Positions 44,218-52,400 of a DNA stretch of 64,000 nt are shown here, piece by piece. Numbering within the stretch: position 1 is the first letter of the stretch; every line of letters starts with the position of its first letter. This DNA is from Leadbetterella sp035299025 (lineage in GTDB: Bacteria > Bacteroidota > Bacteroidia > Cytophagales > Spirosomataceae). Under the pieces are notes generated by a model. It was not told where the DNA came from and did not search any database. It saw nothing but the letters and a program-made list of their open reading frames with translations. Location: positions 62,001-126,000 of the forward strand of contig DATGXK010000019.1 in the NCBI GenBank assembly GCA_035299025.1. The letters run 5' to 3'. The translations under genes and the position numbers were made by a program.

Positions 44218-45957
44218 TTACAGATTCTTAGCTTTTACCTCTTTCATGATAAACTCCGATGCTCTTAGCGAAAGAGCCAAGATAGTCCAAGTAGGGTTTT
44301 TGTCTGCTTGTGACACAAACGGGCCACCATCTACCACAAAGAGGTTTTTAACATCGTGTGCTTGGCACTGGCTATTCAATGCCGATTTGGTCGGGTCGCT
44401 ACCCATCCTGACCGTACCTACTTCGTGAATAATTCTACCCGGTGCAGCTAAACCGTAGTTGGTATCCGCTCCTGGCTTGGTGCCATTGGCAATACCTCCC
44501 AAAGCATGAATTATCTCTTCGAAAGTATCCTGCATGTGCTTGGCCTGCTTAATTTCGTAGTCGCTCCATTTGTAATTGAATCGCAAAACAGGAATACCAT
44601 ATTTGTCCACTACATTGGGGTCTATTTCGCAATAATTATCCTCTCTGGCTACAGCCTCGCCTCTACCTGCCATTCCAATGTCGGTACCGTAGAAGAACCT
44701 ATAATCGTCTTTCAAGGAAGCTCCATAACCGCCCGCTTCTTTCATTTTTCCGCTACGATCTGGGTATTTTCCATTTACGTTTTCCATACCAAAACCAAAT
44801 CCATAACCAGGCATACGCTGGCCACCGCCATATTCAATATGGTATCCTCTAGGAAAATCCAACTTGGAGTTATCTAACCACCAAGGCGAGTAAACGTGCA
44901 TACCACCTACTCCATCTTCATTGTATCTTTTGCGGTTGGTCAAATGAGGGATGAACGCACTGCGACTGGCTCCGGTGCTATCGTGAAGATATTTACCCAC
45001 TACACCAGAGGCGTTAGCCAAGCCATTTGGATGATTTGAAGACTTAGAATTTAATAGCAACCTAGCTGATTCACAAGCACTTGCTGCCAGAATCACTATC
45101 TTACCTTTTACTGTCGACTCCTCCAATGAATATTTATTTACATAAGATACGCCTGTGGCTTTGCCCGTTTCGTCGGTCAATACCTCACGTGCCATGGCAT
45201 TATTTATGAGGGTCAAATTACCAGTTTTCATGGCGGGAATCACCAAAACAGAAGATGAAGAGAAATCGGCATAAGCCATACAGCCTCTACTACATTGACC
45301 ACAATAGAAACATTCTCCACGGCCATTGATAGGCTTGGTAAGCATCGACATACGTGAAGGAATGGTCAAAACTCCAGTTTTTTTATTGGCTTCCATGAGC
45401 ATCAACTCATGAAGACGTGGCTTCGGTGCAGGTAAAAATATACTGTCTGGGTCGTTGGCAAGGCCTTCCTTTGTACCAAAAACACCTATAAGTTTGTCTA
45501 CCTCATCATAGTAAGGAGCCATGTCATCGTAGCTGATGGGCCAGTCATCGCCCAAGCCGTCCACACTTTTTCTTTTAAAATCTTTAGGTCCGAAACGTAA
45601 GGATATACGTCCCCAGTGGTTGGTTCGGCCACCGAGCATACGAGAGCGGAACCAGTCAAATTCGGTTCCTTTTTTGCGGGTATAAGGCTCTCCGTCAATT
45701 TCCCAGCCACCCCAAGCTGCATCAAAATCGCCAAAAGCACGAAGCGTACTTGCTCCTCTTCTCGGCGACTCCCACGGACCTTTGAGTTGATTGATGTATT
45801 TCGGATCGGCTGGATCGAAATATCCACCAGCCTCTAGAAGACAAACTTTTGCCCCGGCCTTGGTCAATTGATACGCAGCCATGCCACCACCTGCACCCGA
45901 TCCCACAATCACCACGTCGTACACATTGGCTTGCTCTTTAATCTGAAAATCGTTCAT
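44218..45957 (-). CDS. GMC-family FAD oxidoreductase (alpha subunit of a dehydrogenase complex)
   Basis: 579 residues without its own signal peptide. FAD-binding GSGAGGG at 19-25, GGRTNHWGRISLRF at ~109-122, and the catalytic His/Asn region RIIHEVGTVRMG and NPTWTILALSLRASE near the C-terminus. Four Cys at 216, 219, 222 and 226 (CFYCGQCSRGC) include the C-x5-C-x3-C spacing of the 3Fe-4S site of Burkholderia FAD-glucose dehydrogenase. It therefore looks like the alpha subunit of a periplasmic sugar or sugar-acid dehydrogenase exported with the subunit-3 partner. No cytochrome c subunit is encoded nearby. Confidence 0.9.
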   Translation of the reverse strand: MNDFQIKEQANVYDVVIVGSGAGGGMAAYQLTKAGAKVCLLEAGGYFDPADPKYINQLKGPWESPRRGASTLRAFGDFDAAWGGWEIDGEPYTRKKGTEFDWFRSRMLGGRTNHWGRISLRFGPKDFKRKSVDGLGDDWPISYDDMAPYYDEVDKLIGVFGTKEGLANDPDSIFLPAPKPRLHELMLMEANKKTGVLTIPSRMSMLTKPINGRGECFYCGQCSRGCMAYADFSSSSVLVIPAMKTGNLTLINNAMAREVLTDETGKATGVSYVNKYSLEESTVKGKIVILAASACESARLLLNSKSSNHPNGLANASGVVGKYLHDSTGASRSAFIPHLTNRKRYNEDGVGGMHVYSPWWLDNSKLDFPRGYHIEYGGGQRMPGYGFGFGMENVNGKYPDRSGKMKEAGGYGASLKDDYRFFYGTDIGMAGRGEAVAREDNYCEIDPNVVDKYGIPVLRFNYKWSDYEIKQAKHMQDTFEEIIHALGGIANGTKPGADTNYGLAAPGRIIHEVGTVRMGSDPTKSALNSQCQAHDVKNLFVVDGGPFVSQADKNPTWTILALSLRASEFIMKEVKAKNL

Positions 45958-46183
45958 ATTTTCTATGGTTGAATAATTAATTTACCTCAAAATAAATGTA
46001 TTTTTTGGTTTAAAGAAACTGCATTTGATTTTTTTTAAAATAATTTATTAAATATGTAAAAATTAGTCCTACTGCGGAAGCTTAGTGTTAAATCCACCAA
46101 TTACTTGAATAGTGTAAGAGTGTAAAACACCTTATGAATTCATCCCAATAAAACTCAAACTCTAAGGAAAGCCAACAGACGCT

Positions 46184-47776
46184 TTACTCACTGTATTTCC
46201 AAAGATAACATTTGTCAGTGGCTGGGGTCAAATAATTACCCACGAAATATGTCTTGGAACTCGAGATACTTCCAGAAACAAATACTTGACCTTGAGCATT
46301 TAATGCCATAACCACACCTTTTTCTGAAGGGCCACCAATAGCCCAACTTTCAGTAACCCCAAGCTTCATCATAAATGCCCCAGAACTAAGCAAATGACCT
46401 CTGTAACTAAAATTATTTCCGGCAAGACCCGTAAAGTATAAATCTTCAGAACCATTCATTACCATTGCACCTGCAGACTCATTGTCAGATCCACCAATTA
46501 GTATTGGACTACCGTACTGTATATTCCCATTAGAGAAATATTTCATGAAAAACAAATCCACATTGGCGGAGATTGATAATGATGTGCTAGTGTTGGATGA
46601 AGGATTTGGGTAATAAGTCAAAATACCATTTATATCACCGAACAAATCAATATCACCATTATTTCGCAAATTTAGATCTGCCAAGTTTTCTGATCCATTG
46701 CCTCCCAAGGTATTCACCCAAAGAAAACTACCAGTTGTTGAAAATTTTGAAATGAAAATATCTCTCCCTCCCAAGGAGGTCTTTGAAATGGAATTGCCAA
46801 ATAATGCGGTCGAGGTAAAATATCCCGCTACAACTAAACTCGACCCGCTGACACTTAGTTTAGCAGCATAGTCTTCCCCAGAACCACCCATTGAAGCGAC
46901 CCATACTATTTCACCCAAACTATTATACTTCGCTACGAATGCGTCCTTAGAGCCGGCTAAGGAAGCAAGGCTAAAATAAGGACTATTTTGAAATATTGTA
47001 GTTCCACTGTACTCTCCAGCTACATATATATCACCATTGGCATCAACTTTTATATCAAGTCCTTTACATACATCCCCAGATGATATTTTTTTAAAAATAA
47101 AATCTCCATCACTGTTATACTTTACCAGAAACATGCCAACATTGTTTGTCGAACCATCCCCAAATAAAATCTTTCCATTATCATAACCAGTGATGTATAT
47201 ATTGTTATTAGAATCTAAATTCATTTTTATCCTAAAACTATTAAAATCTAAAAGATTGAGAGTGCCAAGAGTTTTGCTCCAAATAATTTGAAAACTTGAA
47301 TTATACTTTTGAAGAAAAATAGTCCTACTTCTGGTGCCGTCCCCAGACTCTAACGGATCCTTATTAAAATTACTAAAAACTACGTAAATGCTTCCTGTAA
47401 TATCAACCTTTATATCAATTGGCTCGGAACCATGATTATTATAATATAAATGATCTGGCAAAGTATTCCCATACTCCAAACCTATGAAATTACCCTGAAT
47501 GTCATTTGGACCAGGTAACCTATCATTTAAACAAATCCATTTTGAACCATTATAGACTCTAAGGCATTTAAATTCGGTATCGTAAACCATTGTTCCCTCC
47601 ACAGGCGATGCTATTGCAAGAATTTGCGTGTAATTCATCCTTGGAGGTAGGATTCCATTATTTACTGAATTGGAAATAATTCCAGCTTGTGTATTTCCAG
47701 GCGAAATTGTTACTGATTGACTGTAGGAAAAGGTATATCTACAAAAAATGAGAATAAGTGTAATTGTGTATTTCAT
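46184..47776 (-). CDS. Exported SBBP-type beta-propeller protein
   Basis: 530 residues with a signal peptide (MKYTITLILIFCRYTFSYSQ). An N-terminal part (ISNSVNNGILPPRMNYTQILAI ... GTMVYDTEFKCLRVYNGSKW) resembles the heads of Bacteroidota fibre-like proteins. About seven SBBP-like repeats follow, each with a kernel such as DANGDIYVAGEYSGTT or SGSSLVVAGYFTSTA and a 'FVAKYNSLGEIVWVAS' type strand. No C-terminal secretion domain is evident. Function unknown; surface or extracellular ligand binding is inferred. It stands alone with gaps of 226 and ~120 bp on its sides. Confidence 0.8.
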   Translation of the reverse strand: MKYTITLILIFCRYTFSYSQSVTISPGNTQAGIISNSVNNGILPPRMNYTQILAIASPVEGTMVYDTEFKCLRVYNGSKWICLNDRLPGPNDIQGNFIGLEYGNTLPDHLYYNNHGSEPIDIKVDITGSIYVVFSNFNKDPLESGDGTRSRTIFLQKYNSSFQIIWSKTLGTLNLLDFNSFRIKMNLDSNNNIYITGYDNGKILFGDGSTNNVGMFLVKYNSDGDFIFKKISSGDVCKGLDIKVDANGDIYVAGEYSGTTIFQNSPYFSLASLAGSKDAFVAKYNSLGEIVWVASMGGSGEDYAAKLSVSGSSLVVAGYFTSTALFGNSISKTSLGGRDIFISKFSTTGSFLWVNTLGGNGSENLADLNLRNNGDIDLFGDINGILTYYPNPSSNTSTSLSISANVDLFFMKYFSNGNIQYGSPILIGGSDNESAGAMVMNGSEDLYFTGLAGNNFSYRGHLLSSGAFMMKLGVTESWAIGGPSEKGVVMALNAQGQVFVSGSISSSKTYFVGNYLTPATDKCYLWKYSE

Positions 47777-47897
47777 TACTAGCTTGATAAATTTGTAACG
47801 AAATAAAGATAATTAATGTAAATTCACAAAACTCTGTAAAAATTAACCTCTTTTAATCGATTGGTGGCTATTACAACTTTTTGAGTCTTACAGAAAG

Positions 47898-47969
47898 TAG
47901 CCCCAGAGGGAATCGAACCCACACCAGAGGTACCGGAAACCTCCGTTCTATCCATTAAACTATGGAGCC
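47898..47969 (-). tRNA. tRNA-Arg (anticodon CCG)
   Basis: 72 nt, minus strand. Acceptor GGCTCCA / TGGGGCT, D-arm GTTT/GAAC, anticodon stem GAGGT/ACCTC with loop TTCCGGT giving anticodon CCG (codon CGG), T-loop TTCGATT and discriminator A. CCA is not encoded. The T-stem GTGGG/CCCTC has one U-U mismatch. The rest of the 314-bp gap around it (47777-48090) shows no gene or hairpin. Confidence 0.95.
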
Positions 47970-48090
47970 AAGAATTAAAGTGCAAAGCTAATTTTTTTTT
48001 GCCAGTCTTTAAACCTTTTTCTTTTTTAAGTATCCAATACCCGAAAATTCCAGTTTTAAATAATTTATTAAACTTAAAAAAATCAAAGTC

Positions 48091-48489
48091 ATGAAAACTC
48101 TTTTTAAAACAATCGCCTTCGTTTTTGCCTTAGTATTGACTGCAAATTACGCTTCTGCACAACACCCACACAAAAGAAAAATTTTAGACAAAAAAGAAGA
48201 CCGAAGAGACCGTAAAGAAGATATAAAAGACAGAGCCGAAGACAGACGCGACACCGCTGAAGATAGACGAGACAGAGCCGAAGATATACGCGATAAACGT
48301 GAAGACAAATGGGATGCCGCACACAATGGCGGCCGAAAAGATAGACTAGAGGACATCAGAGATAGAAAAGAGGATGTCAGAGACGCAAGAGAGGATAAAA
48401 GAGACAGGATGGAAGATAAACGCGACAGAAAAGAGGACGTAAAAGATAGGAAAGAAGATAGAAAAGACCGCAGAAGAGGTTCTTACTAA
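48091..48489 (+). CDS. Exported Arg/Lys/Asp/Glu heptad-repeat protein
   Basis: 132 residues. The signal peptide (TIAFVFALVLTANYASAQ) is followed by ~100 residues built from a seven-residue unit of the form RKEDxRD, e.g. DRAEDRRD, DRKEDVRD, DRMEDKRD. The unit repeats about 12 times with one break at WDAAHNGGRKDR. The sequence has almost no hydrophobic residue, so it may form a free-standing charged helix in the periplasm or extracellular space. Two antisense frames of similar length are shadows. A terminator follows 6 bp after the stop. Confidence 0.75.
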   Translation: MKTLFKTIAFVFALVLTANYASAQHPHKRKILDKKEDRRDRKEDIKDRAEDRRDTAEDRRDRAEDIRDKREDKWDAAHNGGRKDRLEDIRDRKEDVRDAREDKRDRMEDKRDRKEDVKDRKEDRKDRRRGSY

Positions 48490-48494
48490 AACGA

Positions 48495-48524
48495 AAAAGA
48501 GGCTGTTTGTCAGCCTCTTTTTTT
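48495..48524. terminator. Bidirectional terminator
   Basis: 10-bp stem AAAGAGGCTG / CAGCCTCTTT with a 5-nt loop and T runs on both strands, between the convergent heptad-repeat and thioesterase genes. It overlaps the last two bases of the thioesterase stop codon. Confidence 0.88.
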
Positions 48525-49038
48525 ATATTTTGAATATCGCTTTTAGCTCTGAGGCCTCCTCTGGCTTCATTCTGCCAGCCAAAACCAATCGTAACTGTCG
48601 CCTTCTTAGAGCTCCTTCGAATAGCTCTAGTTCGAGTTCTGTTTCAGGAATGGCTTCGGCGATTTCAATCGGTCTACCAGACTGATCCACAGCCACAAAA
48701 GTTAGAAATGCCTGATTCGTTTTGCTTTTTTGCCCTGCAGGGATATTCTCCGAAAACACATCAACTACCACCTCCATAGAAGTATTAAAGGCTCTCGTAA
48801 TTTTGGCTTCCAAAGTAACCACATTGCCCAGTGGAATAGGATTCACAAAAGATACATTATCTACCGAAGCTGTTACCACAATTCTGTTGCTGTGTTTTTG
48901 TGCGGCTATGGCGGCTGCCACGTCCATCATTCGCATCAAATTTCCGCCCATCAAATTCCCCAAGGTATTGGTATCGTTGGGCATCACCATCTCCGTCATG
49001 ATGGTCAGCGATTCTTTTACATTTTTTGCCTTTGGCAT
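48523..49038 (-). CDS. Hotdog-fold acyl-CoA thioesterase
   Basis: 171 residues. The YciA/BACH-type hotdog pattern is visible: MVMPNDTNTLGNLMGGNLMRMMDVAAAIAA, HSNRIVVTASVDNVSFVNPIPLGN and MEVVVDVFSEN. A C-terminal helix-rich extension (~40 residues, EGALRRRQLRLVL) follows. It hydrolyses acyl-CoA thioesters; chain-length preference is unknown. The gene has its own promoter at 49059-49066. Confidence 0.9.
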   Translation of the reverse strand: MPKAKNVKESLTIMTEMVMPNDTNTLGNLMGGNLMRMMDVAAAIAAQKHSNRIVVTASVDNVSFVNPIPLGNVVTLEAKITRAFNTSMEVVVDVFSENIPAGQKSKTNQAFLTFVAVDQSGRPIEIAEAIPETELELELFEGALRRRQLRLVLAGRMKPEEASELKAIFKI

Positions 49039-49058
49039 TAGTTTGTTGTTTTTTTTTA

Positions 49059-49066
49059 CAAAAATA
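49059..49066 (-). promoter_or_regulatory. -7 element (TATTTTTG) of the thioesterase gene
   Basis: Exact TAnnTTTG match on the minus strand, 20 bp before the ATG at 49038. Confidence 0.5.
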
Positions 49067-49214
49067 CGCCCATTAGGGCAATATTTAATGCATTGCGATT
49101 AAAAAGCAGAACAAGAGCAAAGACTGTGTTCTAAAAAAAATCAGACATTAAATTTTGAAAAACTAAATTTATCTATTTACTTTGAAAAACAAAGTACTTT
49201 TTAAACACCCCAAA

Positions 49215-49886
49215 ATGAATTTAAAACCAAGCAAACCCACCATCAGCGTATTGATTCTGATTGCTTTATGTTCCATATTACTCATGATAAGAGTTTACAA
49301 AACAGGCACTTTATTAGGTCTATTACTTGTTTGGAACCTGTTCTTGGCTATTACACCTATCCTTTATATTTTTCTAGCAAAAAAACTACATGACCATTAC
49401 GGTTTTCAGAAACTGGGCATCAAAATGGCCATTCTAACACTAATGACCACTTGGTTGCTCTTTTTCCCAAATTCACCATATATCATAACCGACCTCATGC
49501 ATTTGAGCCATTTACCCAAACATTTGCTGTGGTTTGACTCTGTGGGGATTTTTATAACGGCACTGACCGGGCTTATTGTTGGTCTATATTCGATGTATCA
49601 TTTCCAAATCTTATCCAAAAAGATTTTCGGGAATACCGTGGCCTGGTTCCTCGTCATAAGTAGTGCCATTTTGAGTGGTTTTGGACTCTATCTTGGCCGA
49701 TTTGTAAGATTCAATAGTTGGGATTTGTTTTCAAACCCAACGCATCTTCTCAGACAATCATTAATAGAAACGAGTAATCCCTTGGCCATACAAACCACTT
49801 TAGTTTTTAGTATTGTGTTGATTGGCTTATATTTGTCTTTTTATAATTTAATTTCTTTCAAGCATGAACATATCAAAAATGCTTAG
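49215..49886 (+). CDS. DUF1361 integral membrane protein
   Basis: 223 residues from ATG 49215 (MNLKPSKPTIS); a TTG at 49182 adds 11 charged residues without support. About seven hydrophobic segments cover nearly the whole protein. The DUF1361 hallmark is the short loop WLLFFPNSPYIITDLMHLS, present at ~90-108, followed by LGRFVRFNSWDLFSNP near residue 175. Function unknown. Its end overlaps the diacylglycerol-kinase-like gene by 23 bp. Confidence 0.85.
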   Translation: MNLKPSKPTISVLILIALCSILLMIRVYKTGTLLGLLLVWNLFLAITPILYIFLAKKLHDHYGFQKLGIKMAILTLMTTWLLFFPNSPYIITDLMHLSHLPKHLLWFDSVGIFITALTGLIVGLYSMYHFQILSKKIFGNTVAWFLVISSAILSGFGLYLGRFVRFNSWDLFSNPTHLLRQSLIETSNPLAIQTTLVFSIVLIGLYLSFYNLISFKHEHIKNA

Positions 49887-50217
49887 AAGTTTTAAGTTTG
49901 CCTTGGCTGGCATGGTACATTTGGTGCGGTTTGAGAACAATGCTCAGTTTCACTTTTTAGCCACTTTATTGGTTGTTTTCACAGGCTATTGGCTTAAAAT
50001 CGATAGAAACGAATGGATAATATTAGTCATTGCTATGGCCTTGGTTTGGTCAGCAGAGGCGTTTAATTCGGCCATAGAAAAGCTTTGCGACAAAGTGGAA
50101 CCAGAAAAAGATCCGGTAATAGGAACAGTAAAAGATATGGCTGCAGCGGGGGTTTTGTTTTTGGCCATAGCAGCGGCAATAGTAGGATGTATGATATTTT
50201 TACCCAAAATATTTTAA
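49864..50217 (+). CDS. Diacylglycerol/undecaprenol kinase family protein
   Basis: 117 residues with three transmembrane helices. DgkA-type motifs: SFKFALAGMVHLVRFENNAQFHF, then ALVWSAEAFNSAIEKLCDKVEPEKDP with the conserved Glu and Asn, and VKDMAAAGVLFLAI. Members phosphorylate diacylglycerol or undecaprenol in the inner membrane. It overlaps the DUF1361 gene by 23 bp and is followed after 3 bp by a membrane protein gene. Confidence 0.9.
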   Translation: MNISKMLRSFKFALAGMVHLVRFENNAQFHFLATLLVVFTGYWLKIDRNEWIILVIAMALVWSAEAFNSAIEKLCDKVEPEKDPVIGTVKDMAAAGVLFLAIAAAIVGCMIFLPKIF

Positions 50218-50220
50218 GAG

Positions 50221-50844
50221 ATGAACGAGCACCTCGAAAACCTTAAAGAAATAAGAACGCTCATGGAGCGATCGTCTAAGTTTTTGTCTTTGAGCGGATT
50301 ATCTGGCATTTCGGCAGGTATTATAGCACTTGTTGGAGCTTTTCTGGTATATTCGAAAAAAGTAGAAATCACTGGAAACAACGACCCGAAAGGAATTCTT
50401 GACGCTGCCAATGTAGAGGGTGATTTCAAACTCTATGTTTTCAAAATAGCACTAATTACGCTTATAGGGGCTTTGATAGGGGGAGTTTATTTCACCATAA
50501 GAAAAGCAAAAAGATCTAATGAGAAAGTGTGGAACAATTTATCTAAAAAATTATTAATAAATTTGACCATTCCTTTAATAGCTGGAGCCATATATTCACT
50601 GGCTTTGGTTCAGCAAAATAACATGTGGATGGCCGCCTCATCTACATTAATATTTTACGGATTAGCCTTGATTTTCGCCTCAAACTATACCGTCAGAGAT
50701 GTTTTCTCGCTAGGTTTGTGCGAAATAGCACTCGGTCTGTTGAGTATATTTTTTACGGGTTATACCTTTTTATTTTGGGTGATTGGCTTCGGCCTATTAC
50801 ACATTTTATATGGCGGATTGATGTATTTTAAGTACGATAAATGA
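50221..50844 (+). CDS. Multi-pass membrane protein of unknown function
   Basis: 207 residues with about six hydrophobic segments (SGISAGIIALVGAFLVY; IALITLIGALIGGVYFTI; ASSTLIFYGLALIFAS; IFFTGYTFLFWVIGFGLLHIL) and a short polar N-terminus (MNEHLENLKEIRTLMERSSK). I do not recognise a named family. It overlaps the next gene, a winged-helix regulator, by ATGA; such pairing of a small membrane protein with its own regulator is seen in Bacteroidota, but function is not known. Confidence 0.75.
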   Translation: MNEHLENLKEIRTLMERSSKFLSLSGLSGISAGIIALVGAFLVYSKKVEITGNNDPKGILDAANVEGDFKLYVFKIALITLIGALIGGVYFTIRKAKRSNEKVWNNLSKKLLINLTIPLIAGAIYSLALVQQNNMWMAASSTLIFYGLALIFASNYTVRDVFSLGLCEIALGLLSIFFTGYTFLFWVIGFGLLHILYGGLMYFKYDK

Positions 50845-51131
50845 TTTTAGAACAGTTCAATAAAACTTTTGAAAGCAAAGCTCGCTTGGGCATCATGTCG
50901 GTATTGATGGTCAATGAGTCCGTGAATTTCAATTCGCTCAAAGAACTTTTGAACCTCACCGACGGCAACCTCGCCACACATGTAAAAGCTTTAGAAGAAG
51001 CTGGTTATCTTTTAGTTCAAAAAGAATTTATCGGCCGTAAACCTAATACATTATACTCAGTAACACCAGATGGCCGAAAAGCATTCGAACAACATTTGAG
51101 TGTTTTGGAGCAATTTATCAAAAACTCCTAG
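50841..51131 (+). CDS. Winged-helix transcriptional regulator (MarR/ArsR-like)
   Basis: 96 residues. A compact winged helix: LEQFNKTFESKARLGIMSVLMV, recognition helix region LTDGNLATHVKALEEAGYLLV, and wing FIGRKPNTLYSVTPDGRKAFEQH. It resembles the HTH_27/ArsR-like single-domain regulators. Its ATG overlaps the membrane-protein stop codon, so it probably regulates its own operon; that is inference. Confidence 0.85.
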   Translation: MILEQFNKTFESKARLGIMSVLMVNESVNFNSLKELLNLTDGNLATHVKALEEAGYLLVQKEFIGRKPNTLYSVTPDGRKAFEQHLSVLEQFIKNS

Positions 51132-51190
51132 ACCATAGAATTCCATTATTACGGCAAAAATCCGTAAATTGCCACTTCAAATTCTATACT

Positions 51191-52363
51191 ATGTCTGACC
51201 GTTACATGCAAAGGGGCGTTTCTGCCTCCAAAGAAGATGTTCATAAAGCCATCGAAAAACTAGACAAAGGCCTTTACCCAAAAGCTTTTTGTAAGATTTC
51301 ACCCGATATTTTGGGAGGAGACGATGACTATTGCAACATCATGCATGCCGACGGTGCAGGTACTAAAACCTCTTTGGCCTATTTATATTGGAAAGAAACA
51401 GGCGACATATCGGTTTGGAAAGGCATTGCCCAAGACTCTATCATCATGAATACCGACGACCTGCTTTGTGTCGGTGCCACGGGTCCAATTTTGATGTCAT
51501 CTTCGATAGACCGAAACAAAAACAAGATTCCTGGCGAGGTAATTGCCGAAATAATCAATGGAAGTGAGGAAGTTTTGGCCATGCTCAGAGAAAATGGAGT
51601 AGAAATCTACAGCACTGGTGGTGAGACTGCTGATGTGGGAGATTTGGTAAAAACGATAACCGTCAATACCACCGTTATTGCCCGCATGAAAAAAGCCAAT
51701 GTAATAGACAACGCCAACATAAAGGCTGGAAATGTTATCGTTGGATTGGCGTCTTATGGAAAAGCATCTTACGAAACCGAATACAACGGAGGCATGGGCA
51801 GCAATGGCCTAACCTCTGCTCGTCATGATGTTTTAGACAATATCTATTCAGAACGATACCCAGAAAGTTACGACCAAGACATTCACAGTTCGTTGGTTTA
51901 CAGTGGCTCTAAACTCCTTACAGATAAAATAACCATTTCAGAAGATTTGATGGTGAACGTGGGAAAACTGGTACTCTCTCCTACTCGTACCTATGCCCCT
52001 GTGGTAAAAGAAATATTGACCAAATTGAAAGGCAAAATTGACGGCATGGTGCATTGCAGCGGCGGAGCTCAAACCAAAGTTCTTCATTTTGTAGACAATG
52101 TACACATCACCAAGGATAACTTATTCCCTATACCTCCCCTATTCAAACTCATCCAAGAGCAATCGGGCACCTCGTGGGCCGAAATGTACAAAGTCTTCAA
52201 CATGGGCCACCGTTTAGAAGTCTATCTTTCACCAGAACACGCCGAAGAAATTATCAAAATATCAGAAAGCTTCGGCATTCCTGCTCAGATTGTGGGTAGA
52301 GTTGAAGCTTCCGATACCAAAAAATTGACTATTTCTAGTGAGTTTGGGGTGTTTGAGTATTGA
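51191..52363 (+). CDS. purM: Phosphoribosylformylglycinamidine cyclo-ligase (AIR synthase)
   Basis: 390 residues, the length of the Bacteroidota PurM type. Conserved parts: MQRGVSASKEDVHKAI, CNIMHADGAGTKTSLAYLY, IAQDSIIMNTDDLLCVGA, IYSTGGETADVGDLV and GLASYGKASYE. It closes the imidazole ring in purine synthesis using ATP. The last ~14 codons (LTISSEFGVFEY) reappear as a remnant at 53116-53158. It is followed by an AT-rich orphan gene and not by purine genes. Confidence 0.88.
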   Translation: MSDRYMQRGVSASKEDVHKAIEKLDKGLYPKAFCKISPDILGGDDDYCNIMHADGAGTKTSLAYLYWKETGDISVWKGIAQDSIIMNTDDLLCVGATGPILMSSSIDRNKNKIPGEVIAEIINGSEEVLAMLRENGVEIYSTGGETADVGDLVKTITVNTTVIARMKKANVIDNANIKAGNVIVGLASYGKASYETEYNGGMGSNGLTSARHDVLDNIYSERYPESYDQDIHSSLVYSGSKLLTDKITISEDLMVNVGKLVLSPTRTYAPVVKEILTKLKGKIDGMVHCSGGAQTKVLHFVDNVHITKDNLFPIPPLFKLIQEQSGTSWAEMYKVFNMGHRLEVYLSPEHAEEIIKISESFGIPAQIVGRVEASDTKKLTISSEFGVFEY

Positions 52364-52366
52364 TTT
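52324..52366 (+). repeat. Direct repeat R1: purM 3' end, copy 1
   Basis: 43 bp covering the purM C-terminal codons and stop. It matches 53116-53158 at 38 of 43 positions. The five differences leave the reading LTISxxFGxFEY-stop intact in the second copy. Confidence 0.85.
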
Positions 52367-52400
52367 GTTGAGATTTTGAAAAACATAAAGAATTCAAGCT

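Noticed and set aside
45958..46183. Possible small gene or RNA in the gap between the GMC and SBBP genes
   Set aside because: No frame with a plausible start, no hairpin with a T tail and no exact promoter element; TATTTTG near 45994 is one base short of the consensus.
48104..48356. Two long antisense frames opposite the heptad-repeat gene
   Set aside because: They arise from the repetitive codons of the plus-strand gene; their products are Arg/Ser/Leu-rich repeats without start context or promoter.
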